Shown here: positions 1 to 10,771 of the stretch, piece by piece
Layout of the letters: each line of letters opens with the position of its first letter
How positions within the stretch are numbered: position 1 is the stretch's first letter
NCBI GenBank assembly: GCA_027922465.2
Contig: BQMF02000416.1
Coordinates: 310,001-374,000 of the forward strand
DNA: 64,000 bases
Origin: Turritopsis dohrnii
Lineage: Eukaryota; Cnidaria; Hydrozoa; Anthoathecata; Oceaniidae
Direction: 5' to 3'
Translations under genes and position numbers: made by a program
The notes under the pieces: generated by a model
Database searches by the model: none
Seen by the model: the letters and a program-made list of their open reading frames with translations, nothing else
What the model was told of the DNA's origin: nothing

Positions 1-109
1 ACAACACAAAGAGAATAAACAAATTACAAAACATAATAAAAGTAGAAAAATTTAATTCCTTTGCTAAGTTAACAAAGATAACTGCTTATGTCTTACTGTT
101 TGTCAATAA

Positions 110-1526
110 ATTGAAAAAGAAAATATTACTGATCTTAAAAACCCTGACGCAGAATTTAATGTAAGCCGACACAATGGGTTAACTACGCTTCCTGTCGCAA
201 ACTATACTGTAAGCCGACAATCTGATTTTAGTCAAAACCCTGTCGCAGACTATACTGTAAGTCGACTATCTGATGTTAGTATGAACCCTGTTGCAGACTA
301 TACTGTAAGTCGACAGTTTAAACCACTCGCCGAACCGTACGTCGCAAACTATACCGTAAGTCGACAATCAACAAGCTTAACAAGTACGGTAAAGCCATGG
401 AAAAAATACAGTTTGCGAAGCAGGAACAAACAAAGTAAGGAAACAATAAACGAAGAAGAAATAGAACTAACGAATAACAATGAAAAACATAACACAATTG
501 ATATTGTTGGTAATGAAGATACTTGTCTGAATGAAGAAATTGTCACTGAAGACACTGATTTGGAAAATGTTGTCACTGAAGAAAAGAAGACAGATATTGA
601 TGGCAATTTGGATTCTCTTGATGACTTCCATTTATTGGAATACCGTGTAAAAACACTATGGATCGAAGAACTTCAATCAGATTTTGCAGAAGATGACAAG
701 TATTGACAAGTAATGTGAAAACCACATTAACTCTTCTACGTACCAAGTTTTGGATACCTCGCGGACGATAAATTGTTAAATCATTGTTACACCGTTGCTT
801 CATCTGCAAATTCTTTGCAAGCAAACCGCTTTGTTATCCTGACCAGCCTGCCTTACCAAAGGAACGTGTTACGCTGAGACACCCTTATCACGATGCAGGA
901 GTTGACTATCTGTACTACATATGAAAAAAGCCTGGGTGTGTTTATTCACTTGCTGCTCCACCAGAGGAATACATTTAGAACTCGTAACTGACAACACAAG
1001 TGCTGCCTTCATTTGTGCATATCGTCGATTCACAAGTCGCAGAGGCATCCCTTCAAAGATCATCTCTGATAACGGTAGCAACTTTTCCAGCGAAGAGACT
1101 CGAGACTTTATTAAGAACATTCGTGATGCGACTTCCGGATCCAGACCCAACCACCTGTTGTATGGTCGTCGCTTGATTAAGCAGGAACTTACTTCGCGAA
1201 CAGAAGTTAGTTTGGAGAAACGTTACATGTACGTAGAACAGCTGCTGAAACACTTTTGGAACCGTTGGAATTCTGAGTACCTTGTTGAGCTCCGAGAAAG
1301 ACACTTTCATCAAATTCAACGTAACAAAGTCTCAAAAGTCAATGCGGGTGATTTGGTACTTGTTATGGACAACAAATTACCACGCTCTCAATGAAAATTA
1401 GCAGTCGTCGATGAAGTTTATTCTTCTAAAGACGGTTTAACCAGATCTTGTCGGGTCAGAACAAAGAACGGTTTACTCAAACGAACTCTGAACAATTTAT
1501 GTCCTCTGGAAACACATATTGATTAA
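110..1526 (+). pseudogene. BEL/Pao LTR-retrotransposon pol remnant: linker, integrase and C-terminal domain
   Basis: This is a broken polyprotein of a BEL/Pao-type LTR retrotransposon. A frame open from 110 to 703 carries a 16-residue repeat, then a charged linker ending in an LWIEELQSDF motif like the one just before BEL integrase. From about 714 another frame gives the zinc-binding part (TLLRTKFWIPRGR, then CFIC). From 921 comes the integrase core (WVCLFTC, HLELVTD, SDNGSNF), and from about 1150 the PNHLLYGRRL and C-terminal segments to the stop at 1524-1526. Visible damage: sequence missing between the LWIEELQSDF block and the zinc-binding part, a TAA after RGR, a frameshift near 905-922, a deletion after SDNGSNF that removes the region of the catalytic Glu, and TGA in place of a likely Trp codon at about 1392. 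Family assignment is firm; activity is excluded. Confidence 0.85.
143..370 (+). repeat. 48-bp in-frame minisatellite within the BEL/Pao remnant
   Basis: About five tandem copies of a 48-bp unit (the last spacing is 51 bp) keep one reading frame open and encode variants of NPVADYTVSR plus six variable residues. The frame runs on into the charged linker before the integrase. The repeat core resembles the NPAD-x-x-SRG motif that BEL/Pao polyproteins carry near this point, so it may be a local expansion of that motif; this is inference. Confidence 0.75.
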
Positions 1527-1561
1527 AGTTTTTTGAACAAAAGGACTTCATGTATTTATTT

Positions 1562-1905
1562 AGGGGGGGGGGGGGGGGGGGGAGGGGGGCTGTGTGGAAT
1601 ATTTCCGAATGGCGGTGGCGTCCATTTGTAGATATCTCATATGCCTTCTTATAAATATCTCATATGCTTTCTTACTTACCTGTATTATACGGAACCAAAG
1701 TTCAACAATGGTATCTTACGAATAATACAGTCCACCGACTCAACTGTCTGATCCCACAAAGTGATCATCGAGACAGAGAGAAAATGTGCTCAACAGCCAC
1801 ACCAGTTTACCAAAACTTTTTCAGAGATTAGAAATATTTTCCTCCTATATCAATTATAAACATAATTTCGAAGATAATATATCAACAACTTCATAGCAAG
1901 TACAG
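1562..1905 (+). mobile_element. Putative polypurine tract and start of the BEL/Pao 3' LTR
   Basis: A long G run with one A (about 1563-1589) lies 36 bp after the pol stop. It is followed at 1591 by TGTGTGGAATATTTCC, the TG start expected of an LTR directly after a polypurine tract. The 3' end of the LTR cannot be placed because no 5' LTR is in the window, so the right boundary is nominal. Confidence 0.5.
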
Positions 1906-1913
1906 TACCTTAA

Positions 1914-2606
1914 GGGGACAAACTGTTTGGGGAAGAAATTGTTTGGGGAATATATTTTTGCGGATAAATGACCCAAAAAGACTATAATCAGGGAAAAAAA
2001 GTCGGTAAAAAATTTAGTTGGGGAAAATTTTAGTCGGGGAAAATTTTAGTCACTTTTCCCCGACTAAATTTCGAAATTAGTCACTTTTTCCTGATTATTT
2101 TCAATATAAGAAGAAAATAATCAAGATATTTCAACGTCTGAGTTATGGTATACCTATCGGGGAAAATTTTTAGTCGGGTGCAGAAAAGTCGGGGGAAAAT
2201 TTAGTAAAATCAGAAAACTCCTAATTTAGTACCTATTTAAGTCATTATAACGGATGCAACTGAGTATATTACTCAGTCTAGGTCTATTTTCCATGAAGGA
2301 AAAAGCAAAAAACAATAAAGAAAAACTGCCATACCTCCGCCACCGACATAAGACCGTTTCTCAAAGTAAAAGCAACAGTAGGAAGCGCAAAACCTGTATC
2401 CTTAGATGTTCATTAACCTCGACTTCTTTCCTTTTTCAACCCCCTTTTTCATTTTCCAAACGTTTTGTAAAGACGAGACTTTCATTTATATGCAAAGCAA
2501 GTGAAAAATCAATTCTTTACGGTAAATAAGTAAATTTTTGTGAATGGAAAATAAGTTCCGCAAAAAAACGTTCCATAAAAATTTCTTCCGCAAACAATTT
2601 CTTCCC
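1914..2606. mobile_element. TTAA-flanked non-autonomous TIR element (piggyBac- or Kolobok-like)
   Basis: Both ends abut TTAA (1910-1913 and 2607-2610). The left end starts GGGGACAAACTGTTTGGGGA and the reverse complement of the right end starts GGGAAGAAATTGTTTGCGGA. The interior contains repeated and inverted copies of GGGGAAAATTTTAGTC. No transposase frame is present. TTAA target duplication is known for piggyBac and Kolobok; which one applies is not decided here. Confidence 0.7.
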
Positions 2607-2610
2607 TTAA

Positions 2611-2985
2611 GGTAAACAAAACATAATTTCCATGGATATGACGTATACAATATTGGCATGGTAACGGTGTGAAATCATTTAACCACAGGAACGACTTTCG
2701 GATTTGCGTGGACAGGCCACCTACCCGATATTTTAAGCATTTTGGAATTCGAACTATCCGAAACGTGTGAGTATGTTTGTAATCAAATCAGTTGCTCTGA
2801 ATTAACAAAACATTTTAAACAGTAAAACTTTTATTTACATCCTCGAATAGTTTAAAAGAATACAGATACATTTTATACACATAGATCCAGTACATCTATC
2901 ACATTGTCTCTCTCAGAGAACGACCACCCCATCCGCCATCACTGACGACTGATCAGTGGCGTGAAAATAAAATAAGGTCACATTC
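2611..2985. other. Short intergenic stretch / 3' side of the zinc-finger gene
   Basis: I see no gene or repeat here. It includes what should be the 3' UTR of the distal zinc-finger last exon, read on the minus strand from 2985 downward. Confidence 0.4.
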
Positions 2986-3196
2986 TCATTTCTTCTTAAC
3001 GCCCTGCATGGCAAGTTTTATTAAAACCTCATATTCCTTCCCTGTTCCATGACTTTTCAGATGTCTCTCCAAACAATCCGACCTGTAAAATCTCTTCTCG
3101 CAGATCGGACAGACTTGATTGCCATCTCCAGAATGCTTGCTGAAGTGACGTTTGCAGCTTCCCTTGTTACTGATCACCGTCCCGCAAACTGTACAC
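2986..3196 (-). CDS. Alternative last exon 2: C2H2 finger pair
   Basis: After a TTTTTTCCAG acceptor the exon begins GTGTACAGTTTGCGGG, which completes the same split Lys codon (AA+G) used for the other last exon. Two fingers follow (CTVC...HFSKH and CPICEKRF...HLKSH) and then a lysine-rich end and stop. The residues that usually contact DNA differ from the other copy, so the isoforms could bind different sites; that last point is inference. Confidence 0.75.
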
Positions 3197-6100
3197 CTGG
3201 AAAAAATAAAAGAAATAGTTGAAATAAACTGGACATGGGTCGTCGAGGTGGTTGGAACGTAATAACATCTTTCATTCTTGAATTTCATAAAACTATATTT
3301 TTGTTAGGATTTCACAATGACCAGTTGTTATCCAATCACATCAGATTTGTAATCATTTTGTGATAAGGTTAACATCAAAATGATGTGGAAGATGGAGTTT
3401 TTACTGCATTGTCCATCAAGTCATATTTATCCTAAGGACTCTTCATTAAAAAACAACTATACAAAGTGACTTTCTACCACGTGATTATGAAACATAAAGG
3501 GAAAACAAGCAGATAAATAAAACTCAAAATTGTTATCGAACAAACAATCTGTCAGTTGATCACCATGGTAACGCTGGTGGTGATTAGTAATATTCTCCAT
3601 CATAACGAAGTTCCTTTAATCGAATCTTCTCATTAATTAACCAATCAAAAGAGAAGGTACACAATATTAGATCAAATGAAAATAATATCAACAACTGTCT
3701 CGACAACATCTTGTCTTTCAACTTGCTTCGGAAACTGATATCGAAACTAAACAATACGAAGGGTTGGTATTCATCTTTTTTTCATTCCTGCTGTGATCAG
3801 CTGAATCATTTTTTTCTTTTCATCATCAGTTCCCTGGCCATGCTGTTTCAAGTGTCTCTCTACATAGTCGATTCGATGAAACTTCTTCCCGCAGATTGGA
3901 CATTCGTGTTCACCCTCGCCATCTTTGTTATGAATTTTAAAATGGCGGGCGCAGTTACTGAGTTGGGCTATTGTAGACCCGCAAACTTTGCATCTAAAAT
4001 AAAGAATAAAATAAAGCATAGTTAGCACTGAGGAAAAGTGTAGAGAAAGGGTCTGAGACCAAGTGTCAATATCTTAAGAACCGCTGTTGAGTGAGTTGGT
4101 GACATGGCTCAGTAATTCATGTGGCATGGCCAAGTAAAAACATCATCAAAGACGTTTAATTCCAAATGTTCGCGAGGGTAAAGGTACTTATCAACATCAA
4201 ACAGGTCCGTCCAAAGAAAGATGAGAAGTGAAATGGCTTCGACACAGCAGCAGTCGTAGCATTTCAAGATGATAACACGGAATCACCTAGAATTGTTACT
4301 TGACTGTACAGCCCTGTCATCGTGACACTATCAATTAAGCTATAGGATATTTTAAAAGTTTCGGGGATTGTTTCAGCATCTTAAATGAAATAATTAACTT
4401 ATCAAAGTCCTCTTATTGCCAGTTCGAGTCGAGTTTCTACGTTATTGATATGTTACTTATACCGACTAGTGGCCAAGCAGTGCGGTACTCGCTACCAGAA
4501 TGTTAGATCGGGATTCAAAAACGACTCAAACAATGTGAATCGGTCAGATTGACTCAAGCAAAAATGCAGTATCGTAGGGGGTTCAAAACATACGTAATTA
4601 AATAAAATTGAAACAATCAGTTAAAACGGATGGAGCTTCCTGGCAGTAAAGTTTTCACATGCGATTCAAAACTTTACGAGTAACTCGAAAAACTTGCCAA
4701 CGGGTCATGGAGGACTACATGGAGGACTACCACAACAAAGTTCAAGATATGGACAGACGAAATAGCAATAAGAAGAATAACAAGGAAGATGGAAATAAAA
4801 ATAGGACTTTTTATTTTTGTTTATCAGTTAACCAAGTATAAAAACATTTTTGTTGTTCTCAATTGAGGTCCTAATTTATTTTTTTTCGTGTGATTTAGTT
4901 CGAAATTTTTAAATTTTTTTCAGTCCAATTTTCTACGCGTGTTGCCCAAAATAATTATTTTTTGCCACGCGTTAAATTAGAACAACTACGGTATGTTAAC
5001 GCCCGCGGTAATATTTCATGGTCCGAAAAAAACTCGAGAACTGTCTAAACAAAACCGAGAACTATCTGAAGAAAACCGAGAACTTTCTTAAAAAAATTCG
5101 GGAACTGTCTTAAAAAAACTCGAGAACTATCTGAACAAACCGATAACTGTCTAAAAAAAACTCGAGAACTATCTGAACAAACCGATAACTGTCTAAAAAA
5201 AACGAGGACTGACTGAAAAAATCGAGAACTGTCTTAAAAAAAAATCGGGAACTGTGACACGGGCCATGGTAATAATACTTACTTGTAAGCACTTGATACT
5301 TTCACACCATCCACATAATTTTCCAACGTTTCAAAATAGTCTTTCCAATTTACTGACTGTTTGTCATCCATTTGACGTGCGTTCAAATCAGCAGGCGGTT
5401 CCACCTTTACGCTCTTCATTAGAGATAACATAGAATCGTTGTAAAGAATAGAATAGAAAAAAGCCAGAAAACACTGCCGTTTGTCACATTCCAAACCAAT
5501 GGAAGTTTGAAGAAACCTAGCAGTGTTTTCTGGCATGATGGTAAAAAGCTCACTTATATTGAGTTTCTTTGGTAGAACCATCGAAATTTCTTGTTTCTAG
5601 TATTTCAAAGTTGTCTTCCCATTTACCACTGACGACTGCCCCGCTTGGTGGTGGTGGTGATGATGCACTCAATAGTGAAGGTTTAATATCCTCTGGACTC
5701 TGAAAAAATGAGGACATATCATTTAAGTATGAAGGGCATTATTTATTTCCACATTATCTTCTCAATGAACCCTAACAAGTGCATCATCATCATCATCATC
5801 ATCATCATCATAACTGTCGTCGTCGTCGAGGTCAACCAAAATAACATAAAACCTCAAAAGTCAAGTGAAACTTACCCCAGGTTCCATTTTCACAGGTGGT
5901 TGGAAAGAAATGTTAGAGGTTGGGCTTCCAAGAACACCCAATTTTCTTTTAGCTGGAGATGGTGCACCACTGCTGCTACCTCGGCCACCTCTACCGCCTC
6001 TTCCACCTCGTGCACCACGCATCTTTGGAGAACCTCTCATTGGACTTGTGTTGACATTGCCAAGAGGATTGTGCATATTGAAAGGGAATTGGTTGGGATT

Positions 6101-7732
6101 AGCGTGAGTTGGACTAAAGTTAAACGCCTGTTGATGCTGCTGTTGTTGCATCATGTTTTCATTTCCTTGCAGATACTGAAAAGGTTTAACGTCAATCTCT
6201 TCTGTCTTTACTATGTTTCCCTGTTGCATTGGCAATTCTTGAGTTTGCTATTTAAAACAAAAGAAAAACAAAAGAAAAACAAGGTAACATGAAGGTTTTA
6301 TCAAGGTGGTGACGGAAATGAAGATGGACATATGGTAATTACAACCTCTTCGTCACTGTCAATGACCACAGTAGATCTTTGAGTATTTGGAGTTGCCATA
6401 ACGTTTTGTTCCATCGGCAGAAACGGTGCTGAAGATGAGGAAGGGGTTTTGGGTCTTTGTGCGTTGTTTACTTGTTTTGAGGAGGTCATATTGGATTGAG
6501 GCTTGGAAGTTGTTACAGGGTTAGATTGTCTTTGAGGTGTCATTGCACCAACCCGATGTTGTTGGACATTATTCATACCATGTGATGCAGCAGATCGGAT
6601 GACAGGAGCAGGCTTCTGACAACAACAATGGATAGATGAATAATACATAGCAAACATAACAACTTTGCTACCAGTGCAATTTTAAATATTGTTTTTCATG
6701 GGCTACTTTTACAATATGTTGTCATGGCAGAAGAATAGGAAAGTTTTAAATCATAAAACGGTTATCAGGTAATCTGATCCTTTAACTGGTGATTATAAGC
6801 ATTTACACTAGAGTTAGAGATAACTCATTGCTTTTCACTTTCGTTTTTTCGTTTTCGTAATTTCGTTTTCATATTTGACTGGTTTTATTGAAGTACTGAA
6901 TGAAATGTTTCCACATCAGGTGACTGTTTGAAATAACTATTTCTGTTTTAAATTCTTCTAGCATTATACACTTCTATACAATAGTGTACATGTGCAAGAA
7001 AAACTTTGGGAATAATTAGCCAGCTGACTATTGGAATAGAGTTTCATCATCCCCTATCATTTTTAAGATTATTTCTTGGCAGTAGTATTCAAGGAAGACC
7101 ATGCAAATCATAAGATTATCAAAAATGACAGACTTGCTCCCATTACCGGCTGCATTTTTCAGAAAATATGGGTTAAACTGCTCAATGCAAACATCAAAAA
7201 GTTCAGATGTTTTCGATTAAGAGGGTAATTATTTCTGTCTTCAATAAAGAAAAAAGTTGAACAAATATTTTCCATCACATAAATGTTTCATTCCAAAAAA
7301 ATAAATCCGTCATTTCTTTTTGTTATTAAAAACGTTAACAGTGAGAAGAAAGTATTGAAAGGATCAATGTTCAAAATAACAAAATTGTTGTGTTACTTTA
7401 AAGACATGCTGTAAAGACATTTTTGGCTACATAAACTAAATGCACACCAAAGGGCTTCCGTGGAAAACCAAAAATGATCTGGCAAAGTGAATTTATTACA
7501 ATAATTTGAACTCACACATCCATGAAAACATAGCAAAATATCTTATTAAGAAACTTATTAATAATATAGCATTCAAGAATACCTGGCGCATTGTTGTGTT
7601 ATGATAAATATTTGAAAAATGGGCATCATTTATAGACTTCCAGAAGTTGTTCACAAGATCAGTATGTTGTGCTAGGGTATCAGCTCGTTCCCAAGTAGGT
7701 TTCCATTTGACTTGATAGTATGCTGTACCATC
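2986..7732 (-). CDS. Chromodomain-like, SUMO-motif and C2H2 zinc-finger regulator (5' end not found)
   Basis: Minus-strand spliced gene, partial at its 5' end. Exons I can phase: 7732-7583 (50 codons), 6615-6343 (91 codons), 6247-5876 (124 codons), 5699-5554 (ends phase 2), optional 5516-5283 (78 codons, phase 2 to 2), then either 3993-3771 or 3196-2986, each with a stop. Order of parts: a chromodomain-like half (AYYQVKWKPTWERADTL), a Gln/Ser/Thr/Pro-rich segment ending in VVIDSDEE (SUMO-interaction-like), VKTE and VKME (SUMO-acceptor-like), a poly-Gln patch, an RGG-type stretch, a PAKRKLG basic patch, and finally two C2H2 fingers. This points to a chromatin-associated nuclear regulator, which is inference. 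The first chromodomain exon should lie beyond 7740 but was not recognised. A trinucleotide run (5783-5812) and a minisatellite (5028-5250) sit in introns. Confidence 0.75.
3771..3993 (-). CDS. Alternative last exon 1: C2H2 finger pair
   Basis: After an ATTTTAG acceptor the exon reads, with the phase-2 AA, K-C-KVC. It encodes two fingers with C-x2-C-x12-H-x3-H spacing: CKVCGSTIAQLSNCARHFKIH (finger 1), then CPICGKKFHRIDYVERHLKQH (finger 2), a basic tail, and a stop. It is about 1.3 kb downstream of exon B. It is paralogous to the exon at 2986-3196, and since both contain stops they must be alternatives. Confidence 0.75.
5028..5250. repeat. Intronic minisatellite, unit about 24 bp
   Basis: About nine imperfect copies of a unit like AAACTCGAGAACTGTCTGAA lie in the intron between exon B and the finger exons. 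Some neighbouring units alternate (GAGAACTATCTGAAC / GATAACTGTCTAAAA), giving a higher-order period of about 49 bp. Confidence 0.8.
5283..5516 (-). CDS. Exon B of the zinc-finger gene (WKDYFETLE module), possibly alternative
   Basis: Exactly 78 codons lie between a CTAG acceptor and a strong GTAAGT donor (donor at 5282), phase 2 at both sides, so it can be included or skipped without changing frame. Its end, NWKDYFETLENYVDG...AYK, resembles the end of exon A. It also holds VKVEPP, a SUMO-acceptor-like motif. If spliced from exon A the intron is only 37 bp, so a different acceptor is possible. Confidence 0.5.
5554..5699 (-). CDS. Exon A of the zinc-finger gene (WEDNFEILE module)
   Basis: The acceptor TTTTTTCAG joins in phase 0 to the exon ending VKMEPG. 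The exon encodes SPEDIKPS, a proline run and KWEDNFEILE, and stops at a phase-2 donor (AA then GTGAGC, donor at 5553). If it is not spliced there, the frame ends at a TGA within two codons, which supports the donor. Joined to either finger exon it gives ...YK-C. Confidence 0.6.
5783..5812. repeat. (ATC)n trinucleotide run
   Basis: About ten consecutive CAT/ATC units lie in the intron between the RGG exon and exon A of the minus-strand gene. Confidence 0.9.
7583..7732 (-). CDS. Exon with C-terminal half of a chromodomain
   Basis: The acceptor TTTTAG precedes GATGGTACAG and the donor GTATTC follows CGCCAG, giving 50 codons in phase 0. The peptide AYYQVKWKPTWERADTL fits the second and third strands of a chromodomain (aromatic, VKW, then the TWE block), followed by a helix (DLVNNFW). 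The first strand would come from an exon upstream on the minus strand. Confidence 0.65.
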
Positions 7733-8283
7733 CTAAAAGAGATCAGCAGATCATTATCACCCATGCTTAAATGACCTAAAACTCAAACTTTGCAAGCAAA
7801 AAAGCAAACAAGTTTAAACTGAATATTAAGGCTGAAATACACTGCCAATTTTTCATTGAAAAATGATAGCGTATTCAGAAAAAAATGTCATTTTTTACAC
7901 TCTCATTTTCAATGACATTGAAAAATGATAAGTTGAACATGTTCAACTTTTAATTTTTTTTATTAATGTCATGATTCTCTCTGATTGTACCATAACACTT
8001 CTGAACGAATTTGCTTTTTACTTGAACACTTGACACACATTTTTTTGTATTTCAAGCTAACGGTATACCTGTTTTAAGCTCTACTGAGTTTAACTACTTA
8101 ACCAAATTTTGTCACATTCCTTTTTATTATGTTCAATGAACCTAAGAAGTTTGCGAGATAAGCAAGATTCTCCTAAACAATTTGCGTTTTTCACAACATT
8201 TCACACTCAGTAAAATGGAAATTTCTAGTGAGAAATATTTCCCCAGTATCGATTTAGAGGCCATTCTAGAGACTCTGGAAACC

Positions 8284-8931
8284 CAGCCCTCTGAATTTAC
8301 GACATTCAGCTTTTGCTGTCGTGAAAATGCCGTAAATCAAAATTACGACGACAAAATTTTGCTGACAGCGCTTTTTGGATGCAAACATTGAATACTTAAT
8401 ACTCTAACAAATCCTTGTATTTCTTTCGTTTTATCTTATTCTTTCTATTTTCTCAATCGCTTGCGTGATGAAAAAAAATTATTCATTTCTAGTGCCAACT
8501 TTATCATCTCTTATGAATATTTCATTTCATTTTTTGAGAGGAAAATCCAAGAGAAACTGGCGGACTTAAACAATAGCAAAACAATGGCCAGTTATATCTA
8601 ACACATGTGTGATTTTGGCAATTCCTGAGAATTCCCCTGACATATTCCTTTTATTCTCAAACATTTTCTTTTCATAAAACATTACCTATTCGATTTATAA
8701 GATGAACAAACATATTTTGTAACTTATTGTTCAAGATAACACTCATAATATTTCTTCACCATTATTCTACACCACGTTATTTTTACTGGAATAAACCAAT
8801 CAAGTTTTGCCGTCGTTAACATCTTACTCGACGGCATTTTTTTGCCGTCGTAAATAATGATGTGTCGTTGCAATTTTCAAATACGACGGCACTTTTTTGC
8901 TGTCAGTCTTTTTTCCTAATTCAGAGGGCTG
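8284..8931. mobile_element. hAT-like non-autonomous element with 6-bp target duplication
   Basis: Ends CAGCCCTCTGAATT and AATTCAGAGGGCTG are perfect inverted repeats flanked by GAAACC on both sides (8278-8283 and 8932-8937). Subterminal inverted copies of GCCGTCGT/ACGACGGC follow at both ends. The CA...TG ends and 6-bp duplication fit hAT groups with short duplications. A second element with the same design is at 60823-61980. Confidence 0.75.
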
Positions 8932-8937
8932 GAAACC

Positions 8938-10597
8938 AAAATTTCTTTGTCACCCAACCATGGTGGCTGACCTTTTTAAGCAAACTATTACTTTTTTAGC
9001 CCCCAATTCCTCCACCCCCTCACTTTGAAATGGCAGGGAACTGCTTTTAAAATCAGATTAAATTTGAGTGGAAATTAATAACTATCATCAAAAATCATAC
9101 AACGATAGTCTTTTTGCAGTGTGCATCGCTAATGTTTGCTTGTAGTAATAGTTTCATAGCTTTATTATAAAGTATCACATTTAACCATTTAATGGTAGAT
9201 ATTGATTTTCGCAACCCTTCGAGCAACGGGATCAAAATACGTAAGGTATGAATCTGTCCCAATAGTTTTTTGAATAATTGGCCCAATAAAAGAGCCGATA
9301 CCAGTATTCAGCATCTTTTGTAGACGGTATTTGACCCAATGGTATAAGATACCCCTGAACCCCTGGAGCAGTTTCATTCAGTCATTGATCAACTAACAAG
9401 ATCTTTTTTGACCTGCAATAGTGATGTTGACATGATGCAATGATAGTGATGATAGTGACATCATTGAAATCTACGATTAACATGTATATCATCGCTGACA
9501 AGGCAAAAGGGTCAAAAATCAATAATTTTTTTATTTGAAAATGTGAAACTAGAGGCCTAACTCTATCAAATGGCATCACATGAATTTTTTATATATCTGT
9601 TTTTCGAGGTCTACAACATGTATATATTTTCTGTTTCCAATTCCCAAATTGAAATTTTCATCACACGGTTCGCACACGGGAAAGGCGAATTTGACACATC
9701 CTTTTCGAAGTTAAACTCTGTAAAAATTTTACATTCCAAAAAAGGGAGCTCTAGCCTTTACAGAGAAAAAGCAATTGCAAAATTATGTTAACAAATTTTA
9801 ATTTGTGATTTCCCGAAATAACAATTTTGAGATTGGCCCTTTTGCCTTGTCAGCAACGATATGTACATATGGTATATCCACATAATCACAGATGATACTG
9901 GAAAATTTTGAACAGTTTTCTAATCTAGATGGGAACCATTTTTCATTCACTATTCATTCATTTTGATTCAATACAGTGTTCAAATCAACGCCTAAAGTGA
10001 TTCGTGATGACTTAGTGATTTGCTTTAGGACAGTAACGCCATGGTGGCCATGGAGGGAAAAATTTTTGAAATACAGGTGTCTAGATTGGCGGAAAATGCA
10101 CTAGCGGCCAATTTATGTTGTTGTTGGATTTGTTGAAAAACACTATTTTTACAGCGTAATTTTCTTTGTTCGTTCATTTTCTATAGCGAGTTGAAGCTGA
10201 CATTGAGATTATATGCTAACACTTTAAGCCCTGACATTTCGCTGATTTATGATCGAATCAGAAGCCCCATTTGGAACTATACCACAGGGACCTGAACTCC
10301 GAAGAGCCAGACAAGCCTAAACTGATTTGCCTAACATTCAACTCAACTACAAGAAAGTATGCACCAACACAAGCTATATATGATAGCCAGAACGAGGGAG
10401 AACCTCAATTGCCCTTCAACACAGTCGCAACTTGCAAGCAAACCCTCTTTCTGAACGAACAAACAAACAAACATAACAGCACTGGAAATAAGATTTACAT
10501 GTCTCTTTATTTTGTTTATTATCATTCTTCATTTTACTGATGGCATTTTGAGAGAACCTTTTATCACATGAATCATAGCTTAAATTTATTAATGTTG
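8938..10597. other. Non-coding stretch apart from the MITE at 9482-9868
   Basis: I see no supportable gene. Short frames on the minus strand near 9095-9377 have no recognisable domain or splice context. Confidence 0.4.
9482..9868. mobile_element. Small TIR element (MITE)
   Basis: Inverted arms of roughly 38 bp around the core GCTGACAAGGCAAAAGGG (left 9482-9520, right 9830-9868) enclose about 310 bp without a convincing reading frame. A target duplication is not clear, so the superfamily is left open. Confidence 0.55.
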
Positions 10598-10755
10598 TTA
10601 AAAATTATACAAAAGAGGCAATTGTCGTAACACATTATCACTTGTGAAAATTCGGATGTCGGCAGAATGTCTGTCCTTGTAAATAAACATGGCAGGCTTA
10701 TGTAGCAAGTACATGACAATTCCTGATTTGTAGCCAATAAATACAGAGAGACCTA
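10598..10755 (-). other. Orphan open stretch, possible last exon of unknown gene
   Basis: Read on the minus strand, an in-frame stretch from a possible TTAG acceptor near 10746 to a TAA at 10598-10600 has coding-like composition (for example FIGYKSGIVMYLLHKPAMF). It abuts the inverted-repeat element that starts at 10772. No family is recognised and no upstream exon was found. Confidence 0.2.
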
Positions 10756-10771
10756 ACTTTCCTTTCCAGCG

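Noticed and set aside
5110..5292. Minus-strand 60-codon frame with SYRFVQIVLEFF repeats
   Set aside because: It is the translation of the intronic minisatellite.
5708..6292. Plus-strand 194-codon frame opposite the RGG exon
   Set aside because: It is antisense to a well-supported minus-strand exon with proper splice sites and includes a CAT-repeat run.
8182..8391. Plus-strand 69-codon frame
   Set aside because: It runs from unique sequence into the end of the hAT-like element at 8284, so it is fortuitous.
9095..9377. Two overlapping minus-strand frames (about 62 codons each)
   Set aside because: They share the same bases in different frames and have no recognisable domain or splice sites.
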